From the NCBI GenBank assembly GCA_002083655.1, contig MSXR01000016.1:1-64000 (forward strand): DNA of 64,000 bases. Reading direction: 5' to 3'. Numbering within the stretch: the stretch's first letter is position 1; every line of letters begins with the position of its first letter. Below the pieces are notes generated by a model. It did not search any database. It saw nothing but the letters and a program-made list of their open reading frames with translations, and was not told the origin of the DNA. Shown in pieces: positions 51,224 through 58,785 of this stretch. The translations under genes were made by a program, and so were the position numbers. This DNA comes from Proteobacteria bacterium ST_bin14. Its GTDB lineage: Bacteria; Pseudomonadota; Alphaproteobacteria; Sphingomonadales; Sphingomonadaceae.

Positions 51224-51453
51224 TGTTACCACGCCATCATATCGATTTGTTCTGGTCTGATGATGACACCTGCTGGATCGCCAATGTGCCAGACCTGAAG
51301 GCGTGTTCGGCGCATGGGGAGACGCCGGAAGAAGCGCTCGCGGAAGTGCAGATGGCGATGCAGGGATGGCTCGCAGTCGCAAAAGAGATGGGTTTTCCCA
51401 TTCCGGAGCCGGAGTCCCGGCCCGCAGCCGCCACAGCAAAGTTTGCGGCGTGA
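51223..51453 (+). CDS. HicB-like antitoxin
   Basis: 76 residues with the HicB core: IDLFWSDDDTCWIANVPDLK, CSAHGETPEEALAEVQMAM, GFPIPEPES. It lacks an added DNA-binding domain, so it is the short HicB form. Translationally coupled to the HicA-like gene. Confidence 0.85.
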   Translation: MLPRHHIDLFWSDDDTCWIANVPDLKACSAHGETPEEALAEVQMAMQGWLAVAKEMGFPIPEPESRPAAATAKFAA

Positions 51454-51456
51454 TGC

Positions 51457-51597
51457 ATGGCGCATGTTCGTAAAGGGCAATTGACGCCGTCGCCGGAATG
51501 GTGGGTTCATCTCCGCGATCAGAAGCGCGTATTCTGGAAAGCAGAGCGCAAGGCGCATCGGCTCGAAGCTTTGGAGCGCGCGACAAATCGCGAGTAA
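51457..51597 (+). CDS. 46-residue basic protein
   Basis: A short gene, ATG 51457 to TAA 51595-51597, three bases after the hicB stop. The product MAHVRKGQLTPSPEWWVHLR continues DQKRVFWKAERKAHRLEALE and resembles a family of small conserved basic proteins with a WW-x-H-L-x-x-x-K-R-x-F-W-K pattern that I have seen but cannot name. It is probably cotranscribed with hicB. Confidence 0.55.
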   Translation: MAHVRKGQLTPSPEWWVHLRDQKRVFWKAERKAHRLEALERATNRE

Positions 51598-51681
51598 CAA
51601 TAGGTTGCCGCTTGACGGCATTGCCGCCCATCGTCGGCTGGTGTATTGCGCTATCAATACACATTCGCCCGGAGAGTCGCC

Positions 51682-52458
51682 ATGAATCGTGCATTTGCGT
51701 TGTCGTTCAGCCTGGCCGTCGCGGCGGTGGCGTTGCCTGTGGGCGTTGGCGCAAAACCATCGCCATCATCGATCCCCGCCGCCGTCACCGCGCCCGGTCG
51801 CCCTGCCGAGCAAATTAAGCTCGATGCGTCCCGCAAGCCTGCCGAAGTCCTCGCCTTTTCAGGGTTGAAGCGCGGCATGAAGGCAGCTGATATCATGGCA
51901 GGCGCTGGCTATTATACCGAGATTATGGCGCGCATTGTGGGGCCAAAGGGGCGCGTGATTGCTTATGAACCCGCGCAGTTCATCCCGACGGATGAGAGGG
52001 GCAAGGCGATCTGGTCATCGCTGATCGCGCGCAGCCCCAATGTGACGCAGACGGCCTATATATTTGAAGCGTTTGCCCCCCCCGCCAACAGCATTGATTT
52101 CACCATGCTGCATCTTTCCTACCACGACCTGTATTGGGAGAGCACACAGTATAAAATCCCGCGCGCTGACCCCGCCGCCTTTGTCGCGGCGCTGTACAAG
52201 GCGACCAAGCCGGGCGGTATCGTGGCGGTGATCGACCATGTCGGCCCGGGCGGGGATACGCGCGCGGTGGTGGAAAAACTGCACCGGATTGATCCGGCGG
52301 TGGTGAAGGCTGATTTCGTAAAGGCGGGCTTTGTGCTGGACGGTGAAAGCGATGTGCTGAAGGTCGCCGCTGATGATCACACCAAGCTGGTGTTCGATCC
52401 CGGCGTGCGCGGCAATACGGATCGGTTCGCGTTCCGGTTTAAAAAGCCGAAACGGTGA
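51682..52458 (+). CDS. Exported class I methyltransferase-like protein
   Basis: 258 residues. It starts with a signal peptide (cleavage near VGVGAKPS), unusual for a SAM methyltransferase. Then comes a Rossmann-like methyltransferase domain (LKRGMKAADIMAGAGYYTEI for motif I; KPGGIVAVIDH for motif IV/V). The COG4798 group has this combination. A periplasmic SAM source is not known, so the catalytic status is uncertain. ATG 51682 follows GGAGAG. Coupled to the next gene (TGATG). Confidence 0.75.
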   Translation: MNRAFALSFSLAVAAVALPVGVGAKPSPSSIPAAVTAPGRPAEQIKLDASRKPAEVLAFSGLKRGMKAADIMAGAGYYTEIMARIVGPKGRVIAYEPAQFIPTDERGKAIWSSLIARSPNVTQTAYIFEAFAPPANSIDFTMLHLSYHDLYWESTQYKIPRADPAAFVAALYKATKPGGIVAVIDHVGPGGDTRAVVEKLHRIDPAVVKADFVKAGFVLDGESDVLKVAADDHTKLVFDPGVRGNTDRFAFRFKKPKR

Positions 52459-53318
52459 TGCGCGCAGCTTCATTGGCGGGGCTATTGTGGGCCTTTAGTG
52501 TGGCCACGCCTGCGCACGCGCAGGATGCGCAGCAGCGGATTGAATGGAACCGCCCGTTCGCGCCGTTCCGGGTTGTCGGCAATGTCTATTATGTCGGCAC
52601 CGAGGGGCTTAGCGCTTTTCTGATCACCGGCCCGCGCGGGCATGTGCTGATTGACGGCGGCTTGCCTGAAAGCGCGCCGATTATCGCTGCCAACATCCGC
52701 ACGCTGGGCTTTGCGCTGCGAGATGTGCGCTATCTGCTGCTCAACCACAGCCATTTCGATCATGCGGGCGGGCTGGCCGCGCTGAAGCGACTGACAGGGG
52801 CGCAGATTGTCGCCACGGCTGGCGAGGCGGCTGATCTGGCGGCGGGCAAAACATTGGGGCGACCCACGCTTGCGGGTTTTCCGAAGGTGCGGGCTGACCG
52901 GATCATTGTGGATGGCGCGCGGGTGCGGGTGGGGCCGGTGGTGCTTGCTGCGATCCTGTCGCCTGGCCATACGCGCGGCGGCGTCAGCTGGACGACCGTT
53001 GCAACGGGCAAGCGCGTGATCTTTGCGACCAGCCTGACGGTGGCGGGGCAGCCCTTGGTTGGCGACCCGGTCTACCCACAGGCGGCGGCCGATTTTGCCG
53101 CCACCTTTCGCCGCCTGCGCGCGACCAAGGCCGATGTGTTCCTGAATTTCCACCCCGATTTCTTCGACATGGCGAAAAAGCGCGCCGCGCAGCTGGCGGG
53201 TAAGGCGGATGCCTTTGTCGATCCGGGGGAACTCACCCGCCAGGTCGATCGCGCCGAGAGTGCGTTTACCCAAGAGCTGAGCGCGCAACACCGGCAGCCC
53301 AAATCGCCTGATCGCTAG
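52458..53318 (+). CDS. Subclass B3-type metallo-beta-lactamase
   Basis: 286 residues with a signal peptide (cleavage near AHAQDAQ). Zinc ligands of the B3 type: HSHFDH (in LLLNHSHFDHAGG), the middle His in SPGHTRGG, and the third in NFHPDFFD. The GHTRGGVSW stretch differs from the more usual GHTPGGTTW. B3 enzymes hydrolyse carbapenems, but sequence alone cannot show activity. It is the second gene of an operon with the exported methyltransferase. Confidence 0.82.
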   Translation: MRAASLAGLLWAFSVATPAHAQDAQQRIEWNRPFAPFRVVGNVYYVGTEGLSAFLITGPRGHVLIDGGLPESAPIIAANIRTLGFALRDVRYLLLNHSHFDHAGGLAALKRLTGAQIVATAGEAADLAAGKTLGRPTLAGFPKVRADRIIVDGARVRVGPVVLAAILSPGHTRGGVSWTTVATGKRVIFATSLTVAGQPLVGDPVYPQAAADFAATFRRLRATKADVFLNFHPDFFDMAKKRAAQLAGKADAFVDPGELTRQVDRAESAFTQELSAQHRQPKSPDR

Positions 53319-54673
53319 GCCGCGCGCTGCTCGCCAGCAATGTTGGCGACAAAGGTGCCCGCAACGGCCTCCATGTCCGCCAACCTGCCGTCCACCGTTG
53401 ATACGCGCACTTGCAACCCGTCCAGCTCGCGGGTGACGGTTTCGGTGTCTTCGCGGATGGCGGCGATGGTGTTTGACATCATATCGGCGGTCAGCGCGGT
53501 TTCATCGACCGCAGCGGTAATGGCAGAGACGGTTCTGGCCTGTTCATTCATCGATTGGCGGATGCGGGTGGCGCTTTGCGCAACCGTGGCCACGGTCGAT
53601 TGGACCAGAACATTGGTATCCACAGACGAGCGGGTAGCGGCCTGAATCGCGGCGATCTTGGCGGCGATATCGTCGGTCGCGCGCGCGGTTTGGGTGGCCA
53701 GGCTCTTCACTTCCTGTGCGACAACGGCAAAGCCGCGCCCCGCATCACCCGCCCGGGCCGCCTCAATTGTCGCATTCAGCGCGAGCAAATTGGTTTGCCC
53801 GGCAATGTCGCGGATGAGCCCCAAAATCGATTCGATCGATTTCGCGTGATCAGACAGGGTGTGCGACATGCCCACGGCAGCCTCTGCTTCCAGGCTGGCG
53901 TGATGGGCGATATCGGCAGCGGCATCCATCTCGACGCGGGTCTCGTCGATTGCGCGGATAAGGGAGCCGGCGATCCGCGCCGCCTCACGCATGGCAAGCG
54001 CCGACTGATCAGCGGCGATCGCAACTTCGGATGTCTTTTCCAGCGTGCTGCGGGCAATCGTCAGCGTCTGCAGACTATGCGTGCGCAACACCGCCGTATC
54101 GGCGACCGATTCACCCAGCAGCCCGCCAATATCCGCCAGGTAGGAATCGCCCTGCTCGGCAAGTTCCTTGGCGGTGCGGGCGTTGTGCAGGATGCCGATC
54201 TGGGTTTTGGTGATATCAATGTCGATGCACAGCAGGCGCTGAATGGTATCGACCGCCAACGCCACAAATTCCCGGTCATCAGCAAAATGCTCGCTGATCG
54301 CGGCGTTTACCTTGGTCCCCCAATCCATCAGCCCGCGATGCGCCCAGGGCAGTGACAAGTTCAACCCGACCTGTTCGCGCCCCCGCCGCGCCACGAGATC
54401 GACCCATTTCTCGTCGATTGGCCAGGTGAAGCGTTGTTCGGTTGATTCATGCACAACGCCAACAAATTGGTCCACATCGCCGGGCGCAATGGCGCTGCGC
54501 GGATCGAGGAACACCGCCCGCCAATGCTGGTCGATGATGGGTTTGATAATATGCGCCGCGCGCGCCCAAACAAGGCGCAGCGATTCCTGCAGCCGGCCCC
54601 CTTCATTGTACAACTGCACCCGCAAGCTAACTTCTGCTGCGCTCAGCCTTTTGCTGATCTTGCGTTCGATCAT
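53315..54673 (-). CDS. Soluble methyl-accepting chemotaxis protein with globin-like sensor
   Basis: 452 residues, no transmembrane segment. Residues about 1-165 are all-helical and resemble a protoglobin sensor (LQESLRLVWARAAHIIKPII; FADDREFVALAVDTIQRLL), but I cannot find the proximal His where it would sit (RRGREQVGLNL), so haem binding is doubtful. The C-terminal MCP signalling domain is clear, with the hairpin tip GQTNLLALNATIEAARAGDA and GFAVVAQEVK. ATG 54673 follows GGGGAAGCC. It ends 4 bp into the B3 gene, tail to tail. Confidence 0.85.
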   Translation of the reverse strand: MIERKISKRLSAAEVSLRVQLYNEGGRLQESLRLVWARAAHIIKPIIDQHWRAVFLDPRSAIAPGDVDQFVGVVHESTEQRFTWPIDEKWVDLVARRGREQVGLNLSLPWAHRGLMDWGTKVNAAISEHFADDREFVALAVDTIQRLLCIDIDITKTQIGILHNARTAKELAEQGDSYLADIGGLLGESVADTAVLRTHSLQTLTIARSTLEKTSEVAIAADQSALAMREAARIAGSLIRAIDETRVEMDAAADIAHHASLEAEAAVGMSHTLSDHAKSIESILGLIRDIAGQTNLLALNATIEAARAGDAGRGFAVVAQEVKSLATQTARATDDIAAKIAAIQAATRSSVDTNVLVQSTVATVAQSATRIRQSMNEQARTVSAITAAVDETALTADMMSNTIAAIREDTETVTRELDGLQVRVSTVDGRLADMEAVAGTFVANIAGEQRAA

Positions 54674-54762
54674 GGCTTCCCCTTCCCGATCCGAACTCAT
54701 TTGAGACGTTAGGGCACACCGTAACGAAAACCAGTTAATGATCGTTAAACCATCATCTGGGC

Positions 54763-56031
54763 TCAATCATCGGCGATCAAGCTCGTCTTCTTGGTGTCGG
54801 GCAGCAGCAAGAACCCGATTGTTGCCATGCCGATCACGGCGGTGACGTACCAGTAAAACCATGATTCAAGGTGCAGATCCTTGAACTTCAACGCGACATA
54901 TTCTGCCGTCCCGCCAAAGATCGTGTTGCCCAGCGCATAAGGCAGGGCCACGCCCAGTGTGCGCAGGTGCGCGGGGAACAGCTCTGCTTTTATCAGGCCG
55001 CTGATCGATGTGTAGGCGCTGAGCAGCATCAGCGGCACCAGGATGATGGCAAACGCCGTCACCGCATCGCTGGTCGCTGCAAGCGCGCTGAACACCGGCA
55101 CCGATACGATCATGCCGCCGAAACCGAACAGCAACAGCATCGGTTTCCGCCCGACCTTGTCGGAGAAATGCCCGAAGAATGGCTGGCTGAGCATGAACAC
55201 CACCAGCGCCATGGTCATAATCTCGGTCGCGGCCTGGCGCGGAAAGCCTGATGTGTTGACCAGGAATTTCTGCAGATAGGTGGTGTAGGCGTAAAAAGCG
55301 CAACTGCCTCCCCCGCTGATCGCCGCCACGATCAGGAATTCGCGCGGATGCGCCCGCCACAGGCTTAGCGCGGTCGATTTGGGGCGATCCTTGGCGAGGT
55401 TTTCAAATGTTGCCGTTTCCGCCAGTCGCCGGCGCAGCAGGTACACCAGCAGCGCCAGCGCCGCGCCCAGCGCAAAGGCGATCCGCCAGCCCCAGCTTTC
55501 CATTGCCGCGTCATCCAGCAGAGCGACGAGGATCAACGTGACGCCCGATGCCAGCAACTGCCCGCCAATCAAGGTGAAATACTGGAAACTCGCCCAGAAT
55601 CCGCGCCGCTCGCGCGTCGCCATTTCGGACAAATAGGTGGCGCTCGCGCCATATTCTCCGCCTACTGACAGGCCTTGCAGCATTCGCGCGAGGATCAGCA
55701 GGGTGGGGGCCAGAATGCCGGCCTGCGCATAGGTGGGGGCAACCGCGATCATCAGCGATCCGGCGCACATCAGCCCCACCGACACCGCCAGCCCGGCCTT
55801 GCGGCCATGTTTGTCGGCATAACTGCCCATCACCCACGCGCCGATGGGCCGCATGAGAAAGCCGACCGCGAAAATGGCCGCTGCGCTCAGCAATTGCGCG
55901 GTTTGGTCGCTTTTCGGGAAGAAACTGGGCGCGAAATAGATCGTCAGCACCGAATACGCGTACCAATCATACCATTCGACGAGATTCCCCGCCGATCCGC
56001 CAATAATCGCCTTGATCCGTTTGCCGTTCAT
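54763..56031 (-). CDS. MFS transporter, metabolite:H+ symporter family (KgtP/ProP-like)
   Basis: 422 residues, 12 transmembrane helices. Family features: GNLVEWYDWYAYS at the start, ADKHGRKAGL in the first loop, ARMLQGLSVGGEYGAS, and SDKVGRKPML between TM8 and TM9. Relatives carry 2-oxoglutarate, proline/betaine or other carboxylates; substrate unknown here. ATG 56031 has GGAGG four nt upstream. Confidence 0.87.
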   Translation of the reverse strand: MNGKRIKAIIGGSAGNLVEWYDWYAYSVLTIYFAPSFFPKSDQTAQLLSAAAIFAVGFLMRPIGAWVMGSYADKHGRKAGLAVSVGLMCAGSLMIAVAPTYAQAGILAPTLLILARMLQGLSVGGEYGASATYLSEMATRERRGFWASFQYFTLIGGQLLASGVTLILVALLDDAAMESWGWRIAFALGAALALLVYLLRRRLAETATFENLAKDRPKSTALSLWRAHPREFLIVAAISGGGSCAFYAYTTYLQKFLVNTSGFPRQAATEIMTMALVVFMLSQPFFGHFSDKVGRKPMLLLFGFGGMIVSVPVFSALAATSDAVTAFAIILVPLMLLSAYTSISGLIKAELFPAHLRTLGVALPYALGNTIFGGTAEYVALKFKDLHLESWFYWYVTAVIGMATIGFLLLPDTKKTSLIADD

Positions 56032-56145
56032 TGTGCCTCCGCCAAGGGGTACCTTGCCCAACCATGGGACGAAGGGAAGCGCTTTATCGATTAAGGGGTG
56101 TGATGCGCGGTTGAGCGGGTGGGCAGCATCGCCCATAGGTAAGCC

Positions 56146-56910
56146 ATGCGGTTCGTGATGATTCTTGCCCTTTTTGGCACTGTTGGCGTTGCAGCCAGCG
56201 CCGTACCGGGGCTTGGCGGCGCAATCGCAATGCAAGTGCCGCTGTACACACCAGCGCCGCCACGCGCACCGGCACCACAATCCCAAACGTTGCAAACCGC
56301 GCCGACCGTTCCCGCAGCGCGGCCCGGGCCAGCGCCGTTTTCTCCCCAAGCCCGTGCCCTGCTGGAGGCGCAGAATCCGGTTCGAAATTCAGCCCCAACT
56401 CCTGTCCAGACTCCCGCCCAAGTCCAGACGCTGGTGCCGCCCGCAACGCCCACCGCGCCCGCAACGCCCACCCCGTCCGCGACACCCAGCCCAACGCCCG
56501 CGCCTGCCTATCGTGGCGATTGGCGTGATTGGCCGCTGACGCCCGGCAATTGGGTGTACCGGCAGGATGCACGCGGCAGCATTGCGCTGTTCGGCGTGCC
56601 CGGTGCCGACGCTGATTTTACGATCCGGTGTGATCGGATTGCCGGGCTGATTTATGTGTCACGTAAGGGGGCCGCACCCGGCAACGCGCCGCTCACCATC
56701 CGCACCTCCAGCAGCCTGCGCACGCTGGCGATGCAGCCCACCGGGGCGATGCCTGCCTATATGGCGCTGTCGCTGTATCCGCGCGACCCTTTGCTCGATG
56801 CGATCGGGTTCAGCCGGGGGCGGTTTGTGCTGGAGCAGGCGACCCTGCCCGTTCTGGTGATTCCGGCCTGGGCTGAGGTGTTGCGGGTGAGCGAGGATTG
56901 CCGCCCGTGA
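56146..56910 (+). CDS. Secreted Pro-rich protein with an RCD-type domain
   Basis: 254 residues: signal peptide, a long Pro/Ala/Thr linker (residues about 30-120), and a C-terminal domain of about 125 residues (TPGNWVYRQDARGSIALFGV; IRCDRIAGLIYVSRKG; LTIRTSSSLRTL). The same domain plan is found in the next gene, so the two are tandem paralogues. Function unknown. Confidence 0.65.
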   Translation: MRFVMILALFGTVGVAASAVPGLGGAIAMQVPLYTPAPPRAPAPQSQTLQTAPTVPAARPGPAPFSPQARALLEAQNPVRNSAPTPVQTPAQVQTLVPPATPTAPATPTPSATPSPTPAPAYRGDWRDWPLTPGNWVYRQDARGSIALFGVPGADADFTIRCDRIAGLIYVSRKGAAPGNAPLTIRTSSSLRTLAMQPTGAMPAYMALSLYPRDPLLDAIGFSRGRFVLEQATLPVLVIPAWAEVLRVSEDCRP

Positions 56911-57470
56911 AACGGCGGTGGCTGGCGGTGCCCATGCTGCTCGCCGGTTGCACGCCAACGGCACCGCAGGGGGGCAATGCGACAGCAAAGGATGATGTTA
57001 CGGTCAGCATCCCAGGGCCCGACACCGTCATTGCCGCTGGCATCCTGCCCACCCCGGAGCTTGACGGTGTGGCGGTAACGGCCGGGCGGTGGCGGCTTGA
57101 TGCCAATCCGGCGGGCGACACCGCCATATTTCGCGATTCCACCGGCCATGTCCTGTTTGCGGCTCGCTGTGGGCGGGCACAGCGCCGGTGGCTGTTTGTG
57201 ATCGGGGCAGCGGCGGGGGCCGGCAGCAGCATGAAGATCATCACCGGCTCCGGTGCCGCCAGCTATCCGGCGATGCCGCGCGCTTTTGCGCCGGGAACAA
57301 TGGCGCGCGCGCCAATTGATGATCCGTTCATTACCACCGCACTGGCCCAGGCCAGGGGCAGTTTCGGGGTGATGCTGGGCAGCCGCAAGGCACTGGTGAT
57401 GCCGCTTGACCGCGTGGTGGGTGATGTAATCAAAGGCTGTTCGGGCATTCGCCAAGCACAGTCCTCTTGA
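56907..57470 (+). CDS. Lipoprotein, paralogue of the preceding gene's domain
   Basis: 187 residues. The GTG at 56907 overlaps the upstream stop and gives MKRRWLAVPMLLAGC, a clean lipoprotein signal with lipobox LAGC. The body repeats the upstream domain's pattern: GRWRLDANPAGDTAIFRDST, AARCGRAQRRWLFVIG, SMKIITGSGA. Coupled with its paralogue; probably an envelope protein. Confidence 0.65.
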   Translation: MKRRWLAVPMLLAGCTPTAPQGGNATAKDDVTVSIPGPDTVIAAGILPTPELDGVAVTAGRWRLDANPAGDTAIFRDSTGHVLFAARCGRAQRRWLFVIGAAAGAGSSMKIITGSGAASYPAMPRAFAPGTMARAPIDDPFITTALAQARGSFGVMLGSRKALVMPLDRVVGDVIKGCSGIRQAQSS

Positions 57471-57491
57471 ATCGCTCAAAACAAAATAAAT

Positions 57492-57504
57492 TACAAGACT
57501 TGTA
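57492..57504. promoter_or_regulatory. Perfect 13-bp palindrome before the micro-ORF
   Basis: TACAAG-A-CTTGTA, preceded by an AT-rich tract (AAAACAAAATAAATT, 57479-57493). It lies about 80 bp before the micro-ORF with the strong ribosome-binding site. The position and the AT-rich flank suit a promoter operator. Confidence 0.4.
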
Positions 57505-57567
57505 GTTGCCCCACGCATGATTCAAACATGAGTCGTGCCCAGGCAGGGTACGCCGTTTTAACTAGCG

Positions 57568-57581
57568 AAAGGAGGTGATCC
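57568..57581 (+). promoter_or_regulatory. Extreme Shine-Dalgarno, 14-nt match to the 16S tail
   Basis: AAAGGAGGTGATCC is the exact complement of the last 14 nt of bacterial 16S rRNA (GGATCACCTCCTTT). Most Shine-Dalgarno sequences match 4-6 nt. An ATG follows two bases after the match, seven nt after AGGAGG. It is not a 16S fragment: the flanking bases do not match 16S. Confidence 0.85.
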
Positions 57582-57582
57582 G

Positions 57583-57639
57583 ATGTCTCATGGTTCAGCA
57601 AAGGGGTCGGTTCAGTTCGTTCGGGGGATGCGGCGCTAA
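57583..57639 (+). CDS. 18-residue micro-ORF (leader peptide candidate)
   Basis: ATG 57583 to TAA 57637-57639 encodes MSHGSAKGSVQFVRGMRR. It directly follows a 14-nt anti-16S ribosome-binding site, which is hard to explain unless it is translated. No runs of one amino acid suggest a classic amino-acid attenuator. Downstream are hairpins and a terminator before the next gene, so a leader peptide or a free micro-protein are both possible. Confidence 0.5.
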   Translation: MSHGSAKGSVQFVRGMRR

Positions 57640-57794
57640 TCCGCCGGGCCTGACGGGGAGAATCCTCTCCCAGTCAACGTTAAGGCCCATAGGATTGGCG
57701 GCTCGCATGGTCTCCCGGGCTGGAGCTTCCGGCCGCTGACCATGTTAGGAGGTTGCCGGGGTGGTGCAATTGGCACCCCCCGGCAGCCTCTTTT
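57640..57794 (+). ncRNA. Structured RNA segment ending in an intrinsic terminator
   Basis: Between the micro-ORF and the terminator the sequence forms several helices: GGGGAGA-ATCC-TCTCCC (57656-57672), CATGGTC (57697-57703) pairing with GACCATG (57738-57744), and the terminator stem. GGGGAG and GTCAAC blocks recall the yybP-ykoY manganese riboswitch, but I cannot confirm its pairing pattern. It could be a riboswitch or attenuator for the gene at 57905, or the 3' part of an independent small RNA. The class is not identified. Confidence 0.4.
57751..57794 (+). terminator. Strong intrinsic terminator
   Basis: GGTTGCCGGGG pairs with CCCCGGCAGCC (one G-U), with an inner GGTGC/GCACC stem, followed by TCTTTT. 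It ends 110 bp before the next gene, so transcripts from the micro-ORF would stop here unless read-through is regulated. Confidence 0.8.
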
Positions 57795-57904
57795 CATTTG
57801 TGGGGGAGGTAAGCGGGATGACGGGTTTGTCACCGGTTTAGCGCAGGTTGTCTGATCTTGGTGAATAGGTTGGGCTCGTAATTCCGAGCCAGTGGAGTGG
57901 TGCT

Positions 57905-58252
57905 ATGGGATGGTTACAGCTTTCTGCTCTCATTATGGTTCTTACCGGGTTCACCCACTCGTTCCTAGGCGAGACAAAGCTGATTGGTCCGCTATTGGCG
58001 ATCGACGCACCGCTTGTGCAGATGCCGCTCGTCCGAAAGGTCCTTCGCTTCGCCTGGCACCTCACTACTTTGTTGATGTTCGCAACGGCACTGACCATCC
58101 TCTGGCCTGGGACCCCGCGCGCAGTCATCTGTCTCATCGGCGGGATATGGTTCGCCGTAGGTCTGTTTGATGGAATATTCACAAAGGGCCAACATGTGGG
58201 TTGGCCCATGCTGACATTGGCCGGTGTAGCTGCACTAATCGAAGGTGTGTAA
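57905..58252 (+). CDS. Small four-TM membrane protein after the RNA element
   Basis: 115 residues with four hydrophobic helices (QLSALIMVLTGFTHSFLGE; FAWHLTTLLMFATALTILW; AVICLIGGIWFAVGLFDGIF; PMLTLAGVAALIEGV). GGAG lies about seven nt before ATG 57905. No family recognised. If the upstream RNA is a cis-regulator, this is its target. Confidence 0.65.
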   Translation: MGWLQLSALIMVLTGFTHSFLGETKLIGPLLAIDAPLVQMPLVRKVLRFAWHLTTLLMFATALTILWPGTPRAVICLIGGIWFAVGLFDGIFTKGQHVGWPMLTLAGVAALIEGV

Positions 58253-58304
58253 ACAGACATTCCGCATTCGGCCCGTAAGCTCCCGCAGCGGCAGGTAGCT
58301 ATTC

Positions 58305-58610
58305 TCATGATCGGTCTCCCGCCCGGTCCGTTTCCGGGACCAGCAGATTACGGATGTACCGCGCAGCGTTATCGGGCCACTGGTCCACGAGCGCGTGGAA
58401 GTCATCATCGCGCCCCGAGTAGAGCGCGCGCAGCGCATCCTGGTAGGCCGGCATGTCGCCGCATGCGGCCTGCATGAAGCGATAGGCTGCGTCGCGGCGC
58501 TCGCGTTCCGTCGGACCCTTGGCACGGGCCTCCTCAACAAGTCGCCTCAGGGCGGCTGACGCGCCACCGGGCTGTTCGGATAGCCGCAGCATAAGGAAAA
58601 GCGACTGCAC
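58305..58610 (-). pseudogene. DUF2239 protein, N-terminal half missing
   Basis: The 101 codons from GTG 58610 match only the C-terminal half of DUF2239: EQPGGASAALRRLVEEARAK, RRDAAYRFMQAACGDMPAYQ, FHALVDQWPDNAARYIR. The family is about 190 residues. Upstream in frame (VRVILKADVFLVQSLFLM) is unrelated sequence. The gene therefore appears cut at about 58575 and is probably non-functional. The downstream DNA carries the RNA locus described above. Confidence 0.6.
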
Positions 58611-58785
58611 GAGAAATACGTCCGCTTTCAGGATAACGCGTACATTGCGCCGTCGACCGGAATCGGGGCGATTCCTGCCATGCCTATCGCTATACTCCTT
58701 CGCCTGACCTTAAGGCGCGCAGGCAGGGGGACTTGCGCCGCGCCCTCGTCTCGTTACGCTCGGGTCACCGTCTTTGGGGAAATTT

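Noticed and set aside
57568..57581. Fragment of a 16S rRNA gene end (reverse strand GGATCACCTCCTTT)
   Set aside because: Bases on both sides do not match 16S; an ATG and an open frame follow at ribosome-binding-site distance.
57640..57794. Cobalamin riboswitch on the reverse strand (AGCCCGGGAGACC resembles a B12 box)
   Set aside because: No GCCACTG core and no B12-related gene in that direction; the terminator and micro-ORF point to the forward strand.
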